Shown piece after piece: positions 1-7,875 of a stretch of 20,810 nt of DNA. The DNA is from a virus. The notes under the pieces were generated by a model. That model ran no database searches and had not been told where the DNA came from. It saw only the letters and a program-made list of their open reading frames with translations. The stretch spans positions 1 through 20,810 of the IMG/VR virus record IMGVR_UViG_3300033144_002376. One strand, 5' to 3'. How positions within the stretch are numbered: position 1 is the first letter of the stretch; every line of letters begins with the position of its first letter. Made by a program: the position numbers and the translations under genes.

Positions 1-2
1 CC

Positions 3-353
3 TCTGGCACCATGGAAACCCAACTGAGACAATCCGGCACCGATTATCAGCTATTGATGCTGGTTACTGACGGTGATATAGATCTTCGCATTTACACCGG
101 AGGCGCGTTTGGCGGGACGATTATCAATGGATCACCAAGTGACATTGAGGACGGCGAAGACATGACGCAGATTTTCGATGGTGCAAATGCTAATGCGCTG
201 GTGGATGGGGCATCAATTGGGACCAGTTCTTCAGCGATACACCCGGCAAATACCGGAGTGATATTCAGTTCGTGGGTTAATGGGTCTGCCGCTGACGCCG
301 CCGAGTTCTGGCCCCTCTACATCGAAGACATCGGATTTATTCTACTAAGTTAG
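3..353 (+). CDS. C-terminal end of a probable virion structural protein (5' partial)
   Basis: The frame is open to the left edge of the window, so this is probably the end of a longer gene. The ATG at 12 has no Shine-Dalgarno site in front of it, which argues against a true start there. The visible 117 residues are acidic and rich in Gly, Ala, Ser and Asp, with alternating hydrophobic residues typical of beta-sandwich virion proteins. The last residues (EDIGFILLS) look like the closing strand of a lectin- or LamG-like beta sandwich, but this is only an impression. There is no membrane segment. The stop codon TAG overlaps the Shine-Dalgarno site of the next gene, so the two are probably translated together. 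A specific function cannot be assigned. Confidence 0.6.
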   Translation, partial: SGTMETQLRQSGTDYQLLMLVTDGDIDLRIYTGGAFGGTIINGSPSDIEDGEDMTQIFDGANANALVDGASIGTSSSAIHPANTGVIFSSWVNGSAADAAEFWPLYIEDIGFILLS

Positions 354-361
354 GAGATAAC

Positions 362-961
362 ATGAGCGACCTTTTTACCCTATGGGCAGTAACAACGACC
401 GGACGAGATCCGGATGACGACTTCGACATGGCTGAGACGGAGCTGCAGGTGCTTGAGGCTGACGTTGATCTCATGTACGGCCCACGGGGCTGGCGTGAGG
501 AAGACGGCGTTACAGGGCTTCCTGTGGGCGCTAAGGCGGTACTGGTCAAGGGCTGCGACATCATGGAGCAGGTCGAGATCAATCCCGGCCTGTATGGCTG
601 GAGCCAGCATCGGTCCATCCCGGATCCGAAGTTCCCAGCTATCACGATCTGGAAGTTCAAGGGAGACATTCCCGGCTTGACTCAGGTTGTGCAGCACAAT
701 GCGTACTTCCCGATTGCGGCAGAGGCCGGTGAGGGTGGGATGCTGCCACCGGCATGGGAGGATAGGACTGTCAACAGCCCGTTCCCCGTGGATGTGTTCG
801 CCACCCTGAAGACCAAGGTGGTTGGGGTGTGTGAGGCAGACCAGAAGCCTCTGGTCGCCGCCTGGTTCGATAACCTGATTGCTGAGTACACCAACCAGCT
901 GGACGAGTTCTCGCTCACGCCGAGACGATGGGATGTGGAGCTGGGGATTTACACGAGCTAG
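362..961 (+). CDS. Unrecognised phage protein, 199 aa
   Basis: The start ATG at 362 follows a clear AGGAG (352-356), which overlaps the upstream stop. The 199-residue product has no signal peptide, membrane segment or catalytic motif that I recognise. It is soluble-looking and mixed alpha/beta, with many Trp and Pro residues and two cysteines (in VKGCDIME and VGVCEADQ). The C-terminal third contains a helix-like stretch (FDNLIAEYTNQLDEF). It sits between a structural-like gene and the metallophosphoesterase/terminase pair, so a role in packaging or in the virion is possible, but position is the only support. It does not look like a small terminase subunit: no N-terminal helix-turn-helix is apparent. 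Confidence 0.75.
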   Translation: MSDLFTLWAVTTTGRDPDDDFDMAETELQVLEADVDLMYGPRGWREEDGVTGLPVGAKAVLVKGCDIMEQVEINPGLYGWSQHRSIPDPKFPAITIWKFKGDIPGLTQVVQHNAYFPIAAEAGEGGMLPPAWEDRTVNSPFPVDVFATLKTKVVGVCEADQKPLVAAWFDNLIAEYTNQLDEFSLTPRRWDVELGIYTS

Positions 962-975
962 AAGGAGGGGAGAGA

Positions 976-1851
976 GTGAGTAAGCAAGCGGAGCGCACAT
1001 GGCAGAAAGCAATAGTTCTGGGCGATATCCATATTCCGTACCACGATCCAGTGGCTCTGAATATGGTGTACGACTTCATCGAGGTCGAGGAGTTCGATTT
1101 GGTGATCCTGATCGGGGACATCGAGGCCTGCTACGAAATGAGCAAGTTTGCCAAGGACAAGGTGAGGGGAATCCACTTCGCGGACGAGGCGTTGATCGTC
1201 AAGGCAAATTTGCGCCAGCTGAGAAAATCGGTCGGCCCAGACGCTCGAATTGTCTACGTGTGCGGGAACCACGAGCACCGTCTGCAGAGCTTTCTGATGA
1301 AAGACGGGCGGGCTCTTCAGGGTGTCGAGGGGAATACAATCCCGGAAGTGTTCGGATTCAAGGAGTTTGGAATTCAGTGGGTGCCGTGCAACGCAGAGAA
1401 GTTTCACGATACCTACTGGCAGTTCGAAGGTTACGAGATTCTCTTCGGGCATTTCAACAGATTGGCGAAACACTCAGCGTACTGCGCCAAGAATATTGTG
1501 GACGACTATGGGATCTCCTTGATCCAGGGGCACGTCCATTCAATGGGGTTCCACGAAAGGAAGATGGAGAGAGGATACGTAGGTGGCTGGGAGAACGGAT
1601 GTCTGTGCGACCTGAACCCGATCTACATGAAACAGAAGAACTGGATGCAGGGATTCCACATCGTACACTTCGAGACGCCGGGCCGCTTCTTCGACGTGGA
1701 GGCGGTGCGGATTATCAATCATCAGTTCATGTACGGTGGCCAGCTCTGGCTGCCAAGCGGCGGAGGGAAGTCGGCTCCGTCAGTACAAACAGCGTCAAGG
1801 GTGGAGCTGATCACCTGGCTGGACAGGGCTAATGGAAGTACCGAGAGTTAA
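976..1851 (+). CDS. Calcineurin-like metallophosphoesterase
   Basis: The 291-residue protein carries the complete metal-binding motif set of the metallophosphoesterase superfamily: GDIH at residues 16-19, GD at 47-48, GNHEHR at 97-102, GH at 158-159 and GHVH at 185-188. The family uses two metal ions to hydrolyse phosphomono- or diesters, and phage members act on protein, nucleotide or nucleic-acid substrates; the substrate here cannot be told. I chose the GTG at 976 because AGGAGG (963-968) lies 7 bases ahead. An ATG at 928 would add 16 residues that overlap the upstream gene and has no comparable ribosome site. The gene overlaps the terminase nuclease gene by 20 bases, so the two are probably translationally coupled. 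Confidence 0.9.
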   Translation: MSKQAERTWQKAIVLGDIHIPYHDPVALNMVYDFIEVEEFDLVILIGDIEACYEMSKFAKDKVRGIHFADEALIVKANLRQLRKSVGPDARIVYVCGNHEHRLQSFLMKDGRALQGVEGNTIPEVFGFKEFGIQWVPCNAEKFHDTYWQFEGYEILFGHFNRLAKHSAYCAKNIVDDYGISLIQGHVHSMGFHERKMERGYVGGWENGCLCDLNPIYMKQKNWMQGFHIVHFETPGRFFDVEAVRIINHQFMYGGQLWLPSGGGKSAPSVQTASRVELITWLDRANGSTES

Positions 1852-2746
1852 AGTGTTGCGCGGCGAGGGCGATATTGCGATCGTCCCGATCCACTATTCC
1901 ATGGATCCTGAAAAGGATCTGGAGTGGTCGAGAAAGATGCGTGCACGCGGCATCGCCGATGACTGGGAGAAGGAGCTTGAGATAAACTTCGAGTCAGTCA
2001 TGGGCACCAGGTGCTTCGAGAACTTCAACATCGTCGCCAACACAGATCCGGACATCGCCTACAACCCACAGCTTCCCTTGCGCCTCGGCTGCGATTTCAA
2101 CGTACAGCCCATGGCATGGGTGATTGGGCAGATCCAGGCTAACGAGGAATTGCACCTGTTTGATGAGATTTACTGCAAGGAGGGGTCGACTGAGAAGTCC
2201 GTGGAGATTTTCCTGGATCGGTACGGGGATCACTACTGTGAAGTTTTCGTGTATGGCGATGCGAGCGGCGGGAACAGGTCAGCAAACAGCATTCAATCCA
2301 ACTACAAGATCATCAAGGACAGATTTCGCGGGATGCCATTCTCGGTGAGGATGCGTGTTCCGTCCAAGAATCCGTCCAATGTCAACCATGTGAACGCGCT
2401 CAACCAGAGGCTGCGGGACAAATTTGGCAACCCGCGCATCAAGATACATCCCACCGATTGCATGGAGTTGATCAGGGACATGACTCAGGTCGTCTGGGAG
2501 CCGGAGGGTAAGCACATCAAGAAGGTCCGCAGCAAGCCGGATAACCCATATTTCTGGAGGACCCACATGGCTGACGCTGTCATGGCGATTGTGTATCGTC
2601 ATTGGCCCGTGCGTGCTGAGGAGAATCGTAAATCTGAGGGGGAGAAAGAACATGACAAGAGGAAGAAAGAACGCCAGAACCGCAACAAGAAGAAGCGGTT
2701 GATTGGTGCCTTCCCGATGGCTGGAGCACGGCATGGTAGACGTTAA
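1832..2746 (+). CDS. terL: Terminase large subunit, nuclease domain only (ATPase half absent)
   Basis: The protein matches the C-terminal half of TerL, which cuts concatemeric DNA during packaging. Its RNase H-like nuclease shows the expected acidic residues: D88 in LGCDFN, D143 in VYGDASGG and D248 in THMADAV, with D111/E112 also near. Residues 15-65 (PIHYSMDPEKD, then DDWEKELEINFES) resemble the linker that normally joins ATPase and nuclease. No Walker A or Walker B precedes it, and at 304 residues it is well short of the usual 450-600. The frame upstream of 1832 is closed by stops and the metallophosphoesterase occupies that DNA in another frame, so the ATPase must be a separate gene outside the window or be missing. 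The tail (265-290) is Lys/Arg rich. It overlaps the portal gene by 14 bases. Confidence 0.85.
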   Translation: MEVPRVKVLRGEGDIAIVPIHYSMDPEKDLEWSRKMRARGIADDWEKELEINFESVMGTRCFENFNIVANTDPDIAYNPQLPLRLGCDFNVQPMAWVIGQIQANEELHLFDEIYCKEGSTEKSVEIFLDRYGDHYCEVFVYGDASGGNRSANSIQSNYKIIKDRFRGMPFSVRMRVPSKNPSNVNHVNALNQRLRDKFGNPRIKIHPTDCMELIRDMTQVVWEPEGKHIKKVRSKPDNPYFWRTHMADAVMAIVYRHWPVRAEENRKSEGEKEHDKRKKERQNRNKKKRLIGAFPMAGARHGRR

Positions 2747-4748
2747 CCAGATCGAGCAGCAGATGCTGGCGGCGCAGCAGCAGGATGGCGTGGCGAATGT
2801 CCAGTACAACGACGCCGCCCCGCTGGAGGCGCGTTTTGCTCCGGACCAGGATCTGCACAAGAAGATTCTCACCAAGCTCAAGTCAAGGCGTGAGTTCTCC
2901 CGAACCTTCACCCGTGATAGATGGGAAGAGTGGGACAGGGTGCGTGAGCACAACCGTATGTACATCGACCTCAACCGCTCCAAGCGCAGAGCTGATAGAA
3001 CCACCAACGTGAATGCAGTGGAGATGCCGTTCCAGGACGCCGTGGTCATCCCACTGTCCAAGGCAACACTCAGCGTGCTGCTGACTCAGGCCATGAGCAT
3101 CTATGGTGCCCGTGCCCCAATGGTCCAGATCGAGGCGTACAACGGGGATGACTACCTCAGCGCCAGACTCATGGAACAGGTGATTGCCTACGACATGATC
3201 CAGAGCAAGGCATTCAGCACTCTATACGCCGGGTTCTCTGAGGCGTTCCAGTTCGGTAATGGCTTCTTCTACGATAGCTGGGAGATCGAGAGCGGCGTTG
3301 GCTACAAGTTTGAATCGCTCGCACCAGAGGGAACACCGCCAGAGGTGGCGGCTGCGGTTCTTGGCCCGCTGGCATTCGAGCCCGTGCGCGTGCAGGGCGT
3401 CCAGCGTGAGTACCAGAGATGGCAGCCAATCAGTGCATACAATGCAAGACAGGATCCACGTGTGCCCCTATCGAAACTTGAGGATGGGGAATTCTTCGGC
3501 CACAAGTGGCGGACATCAAAGATGTCCCTACTGAAGAAGTCGGGAGAGAAGGGTCCGTACTTCAACATCGAGCACCTCAGCGAGCACGAGGTCATCAATA
3601 AGGATTTCGAGGACAAGGGTTACGATCCGGTCAACCCCGCTGAGCCTGCCGTGACCATGCACCACGAGAGCGGGAAGCAACCATGGCACAATATGGAGAC
3701 CATGGTGATCGAGCTGGTCCCATTCGATGAGGAGCTTGGCCCGAGCGAGGATCCTGAGAGATGGCTCTTCTGCTGGGCTGATGACAAGACGATCGTTCGG
3801 GCTCACCCGCTGGTCACCAGGCACCAGAACTTCCCGTACTCGGCGATTGAGCCTGACCCAGATTTCCACAGCACCTTCTCGCCGGGCGTTATCGAGAGTA
3901 TTGAGCCGATGCAGCGATTCATCAACTGGCTCTTCAACAGCCATGTTGAGAACATCACCACCGTGCTGAACAACCGGTATGCCTACTCGCCGTACTTCGT
4001 TGAGTCTTCGGACCTGGATTTCGGCGGGCCGGGGGAGAACGTGCGGATTACTCAGGAGGGTATCGATGCGCTCCTATCGGGAGAGATCCAGGACATCAGG
4101 CAGGTTCTGTTCCAGCTGCCAGCTCAGGATGTGACCGGGCCGACCTACATGAAAGCCGTCCAGTACGTGTACCAAATGGCGCAGGTTATGACCGGAGTCA
4201 ATGATCCGCTCTCGGGCATCCAGCTGCCCACAGAACGCTCCGCGACCGAGGTGAGTACCATCACCGCCCAGGCATCCCAGCGGACGGCTGTGGGGGTACG
4301 CCTGATGGACGAGAACGGCATCGAGCCACTGATCAAGAGATCGATATCAAACCGCCAGCAGTTTACGAGTATCGCGAGGTACTACCAGATCATTGGCGAT
4401 CTTGCAATGCAGTCCGGTATGGATTCCATCTTTGCCGGTCTTGAAGATCTACAGGGGGATTTTGTGTATAAGCCGGTTACCGGAATCTTGCCGGAAGACC
4501 CAGCCAGGTCAGCCACCACGTGGACCAATCTGATGGCCGCTGCCGGTCAACTGCCACAGCTGCAGGAGCCCGGACCAGACGGGCGGGTGCTGGACTTCCG
4601 TAGAGTGTTCGACACGATTGCAGAGAAGATGGGAGTAGCAAACATCGGTAGCTACTACATGGATGTGCAAGTCATGCCGGATGAGCAAGTAGATCAACAA
4701 GCACAGGCAGGCAACCTCGCGCCCATGGCGCTGCCACCGGGTGCGTAG
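2733..4748 (+). CDS. Portal protein (head-tail connector)
   Basis: This 671-residue protein forms the ring at the capsid vertex through which DNA enters and leaves. The assignment rests on its place between the terminase and scaffold/capsid genes, its length, which suits large podovirus portals, and its family-like patterns. These are an N-terminal helical region with VREHNRMY and SIYGARAP (about 70-135); a middle segment SIEPMQRFINWLFNSHVEN (about 387-410), typical of the long portal helix; and a region around PTERSATEVSTITAQASQR (about 495-515). The C-terminus is Gln/Ala rich. I chose the ATG at 2733 because GGAG (2723-2726) lies 6 bases ahead; a TTG at 2703 in the same frame has no such site. 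Confidence 0.85.
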   Translation: MVDVNQIEQQMLAAQQQDGVANVQYNDAAPLEARFAPDQDLHKKILTKLKSRREFSRTFTRDRWEEWDRVREHNRMYIDLNRSKRRADRTTNVNAVEMPFQDAVVIPLSKATLSVLLTQAMSIYGARAPMVQIEAYNGDDYLSARLMEQVIAYDMIQSKAFSTLYAGFSEAFQFGNGFFYDSWEIESGVGYKFESLAPEGTPPEVAAAVLGPLAFEPVRVQGVQREYQRWQPISAYNARQDPRVPLSKLEDGEFFGHKWRTSKMSLLKKSGEKGPYFNIEHLSEHEVINKDFEDKGYDPVNPAEPAVTMHHESGKQPWHNMETMVIELVPFDEELGPSEDPERWLFCWADDKTIVRAHPLVTRHQNFPYSAIEPDPDFHSTFSPGVIESIEPMQRFINWLFNSHVENITTVLNNRYAYSPYFVESSDLDFGGPGENVRITQEGIDALLSGEIQDIRQVLFQLPAQDVTGPTYMKAVQYVYQMAQVMTGVNDPLSGIQLPTERSATEVSTITAQASQRTAVGVRLMDENGIEPLIKRSISNRQQFTSIARYYQIIGDLAMQSGMDSIFAGLEDLQGDFVYKPVTGILPEDPARSATTWTNLMAAAGQLPQLQEPGPDGRVLDFRRVFDTIAEKMGVANIGSYYMDVQVMPDEQVDQQAQAGNLAPMALPPGA

Positions 4749-4756
4749 GGGCAGTC

Positions 4757-5107
4757 ATGGCGGAAGATCACGACATGAGAGTCGAGTGTGCGGGCGAGTT
4801 TGCTACGATCAAGGGGCAAATCCAGAGGGTGGCCAACGGAAGAGTTGATGCGATGGACCAGATCGGGAAGTTGACTGGTGCGATTGCTGGATATCAGACC
4901 GAAAACAGACTCGCACATGAAGATATCAAGACTGGCCTCAATGATCATCTCGTGCAAACCGAGGGCAGGCTGTCCACCCTTGAGGGTTCATCCAGATCAG
5001 CACATAAGAGGCTTGATTTTCTGCAGGGTAAATTCTGGTGGGCCATAGGTCTTATCGTGAGTGGGACTGTTGGCGCGGTGGTTACTCATGTGGCTGGAGT
5101 TTGGTAG
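4757..5107 (+). CDS. XhlA-like lysis membrane protein (candidate holin or holin accessory)
   Basis: This 116-residue protein has a soluble, heptad-rich N-terminal region (about 1-88) and one C-terminal membrane segment, from FWWAIGLI to HVAGVW (about 92-116). That layout, directly upstream of an amidase, is the layout of the haemolysin XhlA family, which acts with a holin and an amidase in phage lysis. The cysteine at residue 11 is not in a lipobox. The stop codon TAG shares its last base with the GTG start of the amidase, so the two are translationally coupled. A spanin is less likely because the membrane segment is C-terminal and there is no lipoprotein partner. Family assignment is by architecture and context. 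Confidence 0.65.
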   Translation: MAEDHDMRVECAGEFATIKGQIQRVANGRVDAMDQIGKLTGAIAGYQTENRLAHEDIKTGLNDHLVQTEGRLSTLEGSSRSAHKRLDFLQGKFWWAIGLIVSGTVGAVVTHVAGVW

Positions 5108-5673
5108 TGAAAGTAATGATTGATGCTGGCCACGGCGGGCGAGATAGCGGAGCTGTAGGCCCATCCGATATCCCCGAGAAGGACATCGCCCTCGTCGTGG
5201 CTCTTCAGCTTGGCGGGTGGCTGGCTCCAGGGGCGGATATCTCGTTCACTAGGGTAAGTGACCTATATATCCCCCTGGGAGATAGATGTACGTGGGCCAA
5301 CAATGAGGAGGTGGATTGCTTTATTTCGATCCACTGCAACGCAGCAGAAGACTCCAGGGCTAGCGGCTTTGAGTTCTTTACATCACCCGGCTTGACCAAT
5401 GCTGACTCATTGGCGAGTGGGATGTGGACGGCCTTCCGTTCCACCTTCCCGGCCATGAAGGGTCGGCTTGATACCAGCGATGGAGACGAGGATAAAGAGG
5501 CGCGATTCGCAGTCCTCGTAGGCACGAATATGCCAGCTGTGTTGGTCGAGCTGGGATTTATCACCAACCCGGATGAAGAGCGGTGGCTGTTGTCTCCAGC
5601 TGAACAGGCTAAGATGGTAGCTGCCCTCTCATCCGCAACCTACGATTGGGGGAGAGATAATGGGATTTCTTAA
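5107..5673 (+). CDS. N-acetylmuramoyl-L-alanine amidase (Amidase_3), endolysin
   Basis: The 188-residue enzyme should cut the amide bond between N-acetylmuramic acid and L-alanine in peptidoglycan during lysis. The Amidase_3 active-site set is complete: H9 in IDAGHGG, E24 in PEKDIAL and H76 in ISIHCNA as zinc ligands, and E148 in LVELGFITN as the catalytic glutamate. The protein is the catalytic domain alone, with no signal peptide and no separate cell-wall-binding domain, so export depends on a holin. I chose the GTG at 5107, with GGAG (5096-5099) 7 bases ahead. An in-frame ATG at 5038 would read through the membrane segment of the upstream gene in another frame and adds no family sequence. 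Confidence 0.93.
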   Translation: MKVMIDAGHGGRDSGAVGPSDIPEKDIALVVALQLGGWLAPGADISFTRVSDLYIPLGDRCTWANNEEVDCFISIHCNAAEDSRASGFEFFTSPGLTNADSLASGMWTAFRSTFPAMKGRLDTSDGDEDKEARFAVLVGTNMPAVLVELGFITNPDEERWLLSPAEQAKMVAALSSATYDWGRDNGIS

Positions 5674-6241
5674 AAAGATCGGGAAGGGGCTCAAGAAAGT
5701 GTTACCGCAAATTGCTGCGGTCGCACCGACAATCGCCACCGCACTCGGCGGGCCACTTGCTGGCACAGCTGCGGTGATGCTCAAGAGAGCACTCGGCAAG
5801 TCTGATGCAACTGATGACGAAGTTGCCCAGCTGATCCTTGGTGGCGATCCTGATGTGATGCTCAAGATAAAACAGGGTGAGCAAGACTTCAAGGTGAAGA
5901 TGCGAGAGTTGGACATCACCGAGAAGGAGCTTGAGGAAAAGGGTACCGACTCAGCCAGGAAGCGCCACGAGAAGGTCGAGGACAAAGAGCCAGCCAGGTT
6001 GACATACATGGCCATGGGGGGGCTCCTGTCTGTGGTGGTTGCGTTTGTGTTTATGCCAGAAATGACAGCAACCCAGGCGTACCTGTTCGGTGTTCTGACC
6101 GGTGGACTACTTGAGCTGGTCGGTAAATGCTACAACTTCTTCTTCGGCAGCTCGCAGGGCAGCAAGGTCAAGTCCGAGCATATCGCAGAGCAAATGGCCG
6201 GTCTGCGCCAGATGGCGAACGGGAAAGATGACCAGGAGTAG
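5660..6241 (+). CDS. Holin-like membrane protein (3TM-holin type)
   Basis: The 193-residue product has an amphipathic N-terminus (MGFLKKIGKGLKKVLP) followed by a moderately hydrophobic stretch (about 18-42), a charged heptad-like middle (about 65-110), and two strong membrane segments (about 114-132 and 139-161). The second ends in FFFGSSQGSKVKSE, a FGSS..S..K ending that I associate with 3TM-type phage holins such as those of gene transfer agents. A holin would permeabilise the inner membrane and let the amidase reach the wall. It starts 14 bases inside the amidase gene, so the three lysis genes form one coupled unit. Its N-terminus also resembles that of the protein at 19464-20141, so a virion-associated membrane role is a weaker alternative. 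Confidence 0.7.
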   Translation: MGFLKKIGKGLKKVLPQIAAVAPTIATALGGPLAGTAAVMLKRALGKSDATDDEVAQLILGGDPDVMLKIKQGEQDFKVKMRELDITEKELEEKGTDSARKRHEKVEDKEPARLTYMAMGGLLSVVVAFVFMPEMTATQAYLFGVLTGGLLELVGKCYNFFFGSSQGSKVKSEHIAEQMAGLRQMANGKDDQE

Positions 6242-6244
6242 GTC

Positions 6245-6619
6245 ATGCCACAGATAGAAGCGGAAATCGAGGCACTTGAACTTGAGCTAAACCTAATGGA
6301 GGAAACGGTTTTGACCGCCAAGGAAAGGGTGGCGGGAACCGATCCAGAGTGGGAGAAGCACAAGTCGGCGGCGCTAGAAAACATGTGCAAGCTGGTGCTC
6401 CAGTTCAAAATGGAGGATCCGCCGCACAAGGCAGTGGCGATCTTGAGTAGGATGTTTGTCGATGCGCGTGAAATTGTGCAACAGCGCAAGTTAATTCAGC
6501 AATTTGACGAAAAGCGAAAAAGGTTGCATACTCTCATGTCTAGGGAGGAGGCAAGAAAAAAAGCATTTGCTAAGGCTGGCGAGGCCGCTCAAAACCAGTC
6601 ATGGCGAGCAACAGCATAA
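6245..6619 (+). CDS. Small coiled-coil protein, unrecognised, 124 aa
   Basis: The ATG at 6245 follows a GGAG that overlaps the end of the preceding gene. The 124 residues are highly charged and predicted by eye to be almost all helical: an N-terminal coiled coil (about 3-32), a middle helical part (about 45-75) and a Lys/Arg-rich C-terminal helix (about 78-112). There is no signal peptide, membrane segment or helix-turn-helix that I can see. It lies between the holin-like gene and the scaffold gene. A small helical assembly factor would fit, but nothing in the sequence identifies it. A 101-base gap follows, one of the longest non-coding stretches in the window. Confidence 0.65.
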   Translation: MPQIEAEIEALELELNLMEETVLTAKERVAGTDPEWEKHKSAALENMCKLVLQFKMEDPPHKAVAILSRMFVDAREIVQQRKLIQQFDEKRKRLHTLMSREEARKKAFAKAGEAAQNQSWRATA

Positions 6620-6720
6620 CCGCCCCACTCGGCATGAGGGGCACGTGATAGCCGGTACCGAGAACCGGACCACACATAAACGCCGGGCCAACCCAATTCG
6701 GGAGCCTGGGGGAGGCAAAC
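6620..6720 (+). other. 101-bp intergenic gap before the scaffold gene
   Basis: No gene is seen here. The stretch holds two weak dyads: GCCCC (6622-6626) against GGGGC (6638-6642), and CCGGT (6652-6656) against ACCGG (6664-6668) with a 7-base loop. GGAGG (6711-6715) is the ribosome site of the scaffold gene. I find no convincing -10/-35 pair, so a promoter or processing site for the capsid module is possible but unsupported. Confidence 0.35.
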
Positions 6721-7839
6721 ATGGCGGAGGAAGAAGTTACGCAACCGGATCCGAGTGATGACGCTCTGGATCTCGATTCCTTTGGAGGGGACGGAACACC
6801 TGTCGGACTCGACGACGACGACGACAAGGATCCTGAAAGCCCCGCGCTAGAGGACGAGAAGCCAGAAGGAGAAAAAGCGGCAGCGGGCGACGAGGCCCAA
6901 GATGGTGAAGGAGCCACAGATCTGGACGATGACGGTGATATGGTGACGATTGGTGGAGAGAAGATCCCCATCAGCGACCTGACAACCGAACAAATCCGGA
7001 AAATGGCCACCCATGATTATCAGGTCGGTCGTTACCAAAAACTAGCTGACGATGCGCGAACAGAGGTGACGGATAGGGACGAGCGGATTGCTGCCCTGGA
7101 AGTCAAGAACCGAGAAGTCACTGATGAGTGGACTCGGTTCAAGATGAACCAGGAGGCAGCAGAACAGGCCGCACGGTCAAGTCCAACGCCACAAGCACCG
7201 CCTAGCACAGAACAGCTCAAGGGTGTCTTTGCTGGTCAGTTAAAGACCATGAAAGAGGCCGGGACAATTACCGAAGACGAGTATGATGAGCATCAGGGCT
7301 TGATTGCCAATTGGATGTATCGAGACTTGCAGCATCAGAATACTCTTCAAGAGGTAGCCAAGATCCTCGATGAAAGACTTCAAGTGCTTGAGGGGACAGT
7401 TCCGGAAACGGCACAGGCGGTCCATGAGCAAGAGGGCGAGCGCAGAGCCAGGCTAATTCAACAGGAGGCCGCATCTGTCGAGGGCTATGAAGCCCTAGCG
7501 GAGCCGGAGGAATGGGCCGGATTGATGGAGTTCATCCAGAGGAAAGTTTCAAACAGTCCGAAGGATAACGACGGTAATCCATTGTTTGACCCACTGTTCG
7601 ACGGAGAGACAATGCGGGAGCAGTATGATGCCAAAAATGGTGCTATCATGCGATCCGCACTAACGAAGAAAAAGGCGCAAGCTGAGGCTGATAAGAAGAA
7701 GGATGCCCTGAAGGGTACGGATGCCAAGAGCGGAGGCGGCGGGCAGATGAGACGTAAGCCCCCAGCCAAACAATCTGGCGACAGAACTCCTGAAGAGGAA
7801 GCCCTGTCGTTCAGTGATCCGATGATGGCAACCGGTTAG
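6721..7839 (+). CDS. Capsid scaffolding protein
   Basis: The 372-residue protein has the profile of a phage scaffold: an extremely acidic, disordered N-terminus (about 1-75, with a DDDDD run near residue 31), heptad-like helices in the middle (about 105-145 and 165-230), Gln/Glu-rich segments, and a basic low-complexity C-terminal part (about 310-355, with KKKDALKG and QMRRKPPAK). Scaffolds guide the capsid protein into a procapsid and bind it by a basic helical tail. Its place directly upstream of the capsid gene supports this. GGAGG (6711-6715) lies 5 bases before the ATG. The stop at 7837-7839 is only 6 bases from a hairpin that covers the capsid ribosome site. A protease-scaffold fusion is unlikely, as no protease motif is seen. 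Confidence 0.8.
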   Translation: MAEEEVTQPDPSDDALDLDSFGGDGTPVGLDDDDDKDPESPALEDEKPEGEKAAAGDEAQDGEGATDLDDDGDMVTIGGEKIPISDLTTEQIRKMATHDYQVGRYQKLADDARTEVTDRDERIAALEVKNREVTDEWTRFKMNQEAAEQAARSSPTPQAPPSTEQLKGVFAGQLKTMKEAGTITEDEYDEHQGLIANWMYRDLQHQNTLQEVAKILDERLQVLEGTVPETAQAVHEQEGERRARLIQQEAASVEGYEALAEPEEWAGLMEFIQRKVSNSPKDNDGNPLFDPLFDGETMREQYDAKNGAIMRSALTKKKAQAEADKKKDALKGTDAKSGGGGQMRRKPPAKQSGDRTPEEEALSFSDPMMATG

Positions 7840-7845
7840 GAGAGC

Positions 7846-7866
7846 ACCTCCGAATAAACTGGAGGT
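7846..7866 (+). promoter_or_regulatory. Hairpin burying the ribosome-binding site of the capsid gene
   Basis: ACCTCC (7846-7851) is a perfect complement of GGAGGT (7861-7866), with a 9-base loop. The 3' arm is the only strong Shine-Dalgarno sequence for the capsid ATG at 7876, 10 bases away. A ribosome ending scaffold translation at 7839 should cover the 5' arm and free the site, which would couple the two genes. The pairing is seen; the regulation is inferred. Confidence 0.5.
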
Positions 7867-7875
7867 ACTAGGCAA

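Noticed and set aside
380-1012. Long open frames on the minus strand, here and at about 2279-3061, 9614-10270 and 10260-11045
   Set aside because: They lie opposite well-supported + strand genes, have no ribosome sites or recognisable domains, and arise from codon bias in GC-rich coding DNA.
999-1832. Open + strand frame of 277 codons overlapping the metallophosphoesterase
   Set aside because: Its translation is Arg/Gly-rich without motifs, while the other frame carries a complete metallophosphoesterase motif set.
1800-1860. Intron or intein interrupting the terminase gene
   Set aside because: No homing endonuclease, intein splice residues or group I intron-like core is seen. The upstream gene is an intact phosphoesterase in another frame, so a split gene is the simpler reading.
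5999-6004. TTGACA as a sigma70 -35 box, also at 14754-14759
   Set aside because: Neither has a -10-like hexamer at 16-18 bases, and both lie inside coding sequence.
6245-6619. Small terminase subunit
   Set aside because: The size is right, but no helix-turn-helix is seen and it lies downstream of the portal, next to the scaffold gene.
6811-6830. DDDDDK run in the scaffold as a protease (enterokinase-type) site
   Set aside because: It is within a generally acidic, low-complexity N-terminus. A matching host or phage protease is not seen, so it is most likely chance.
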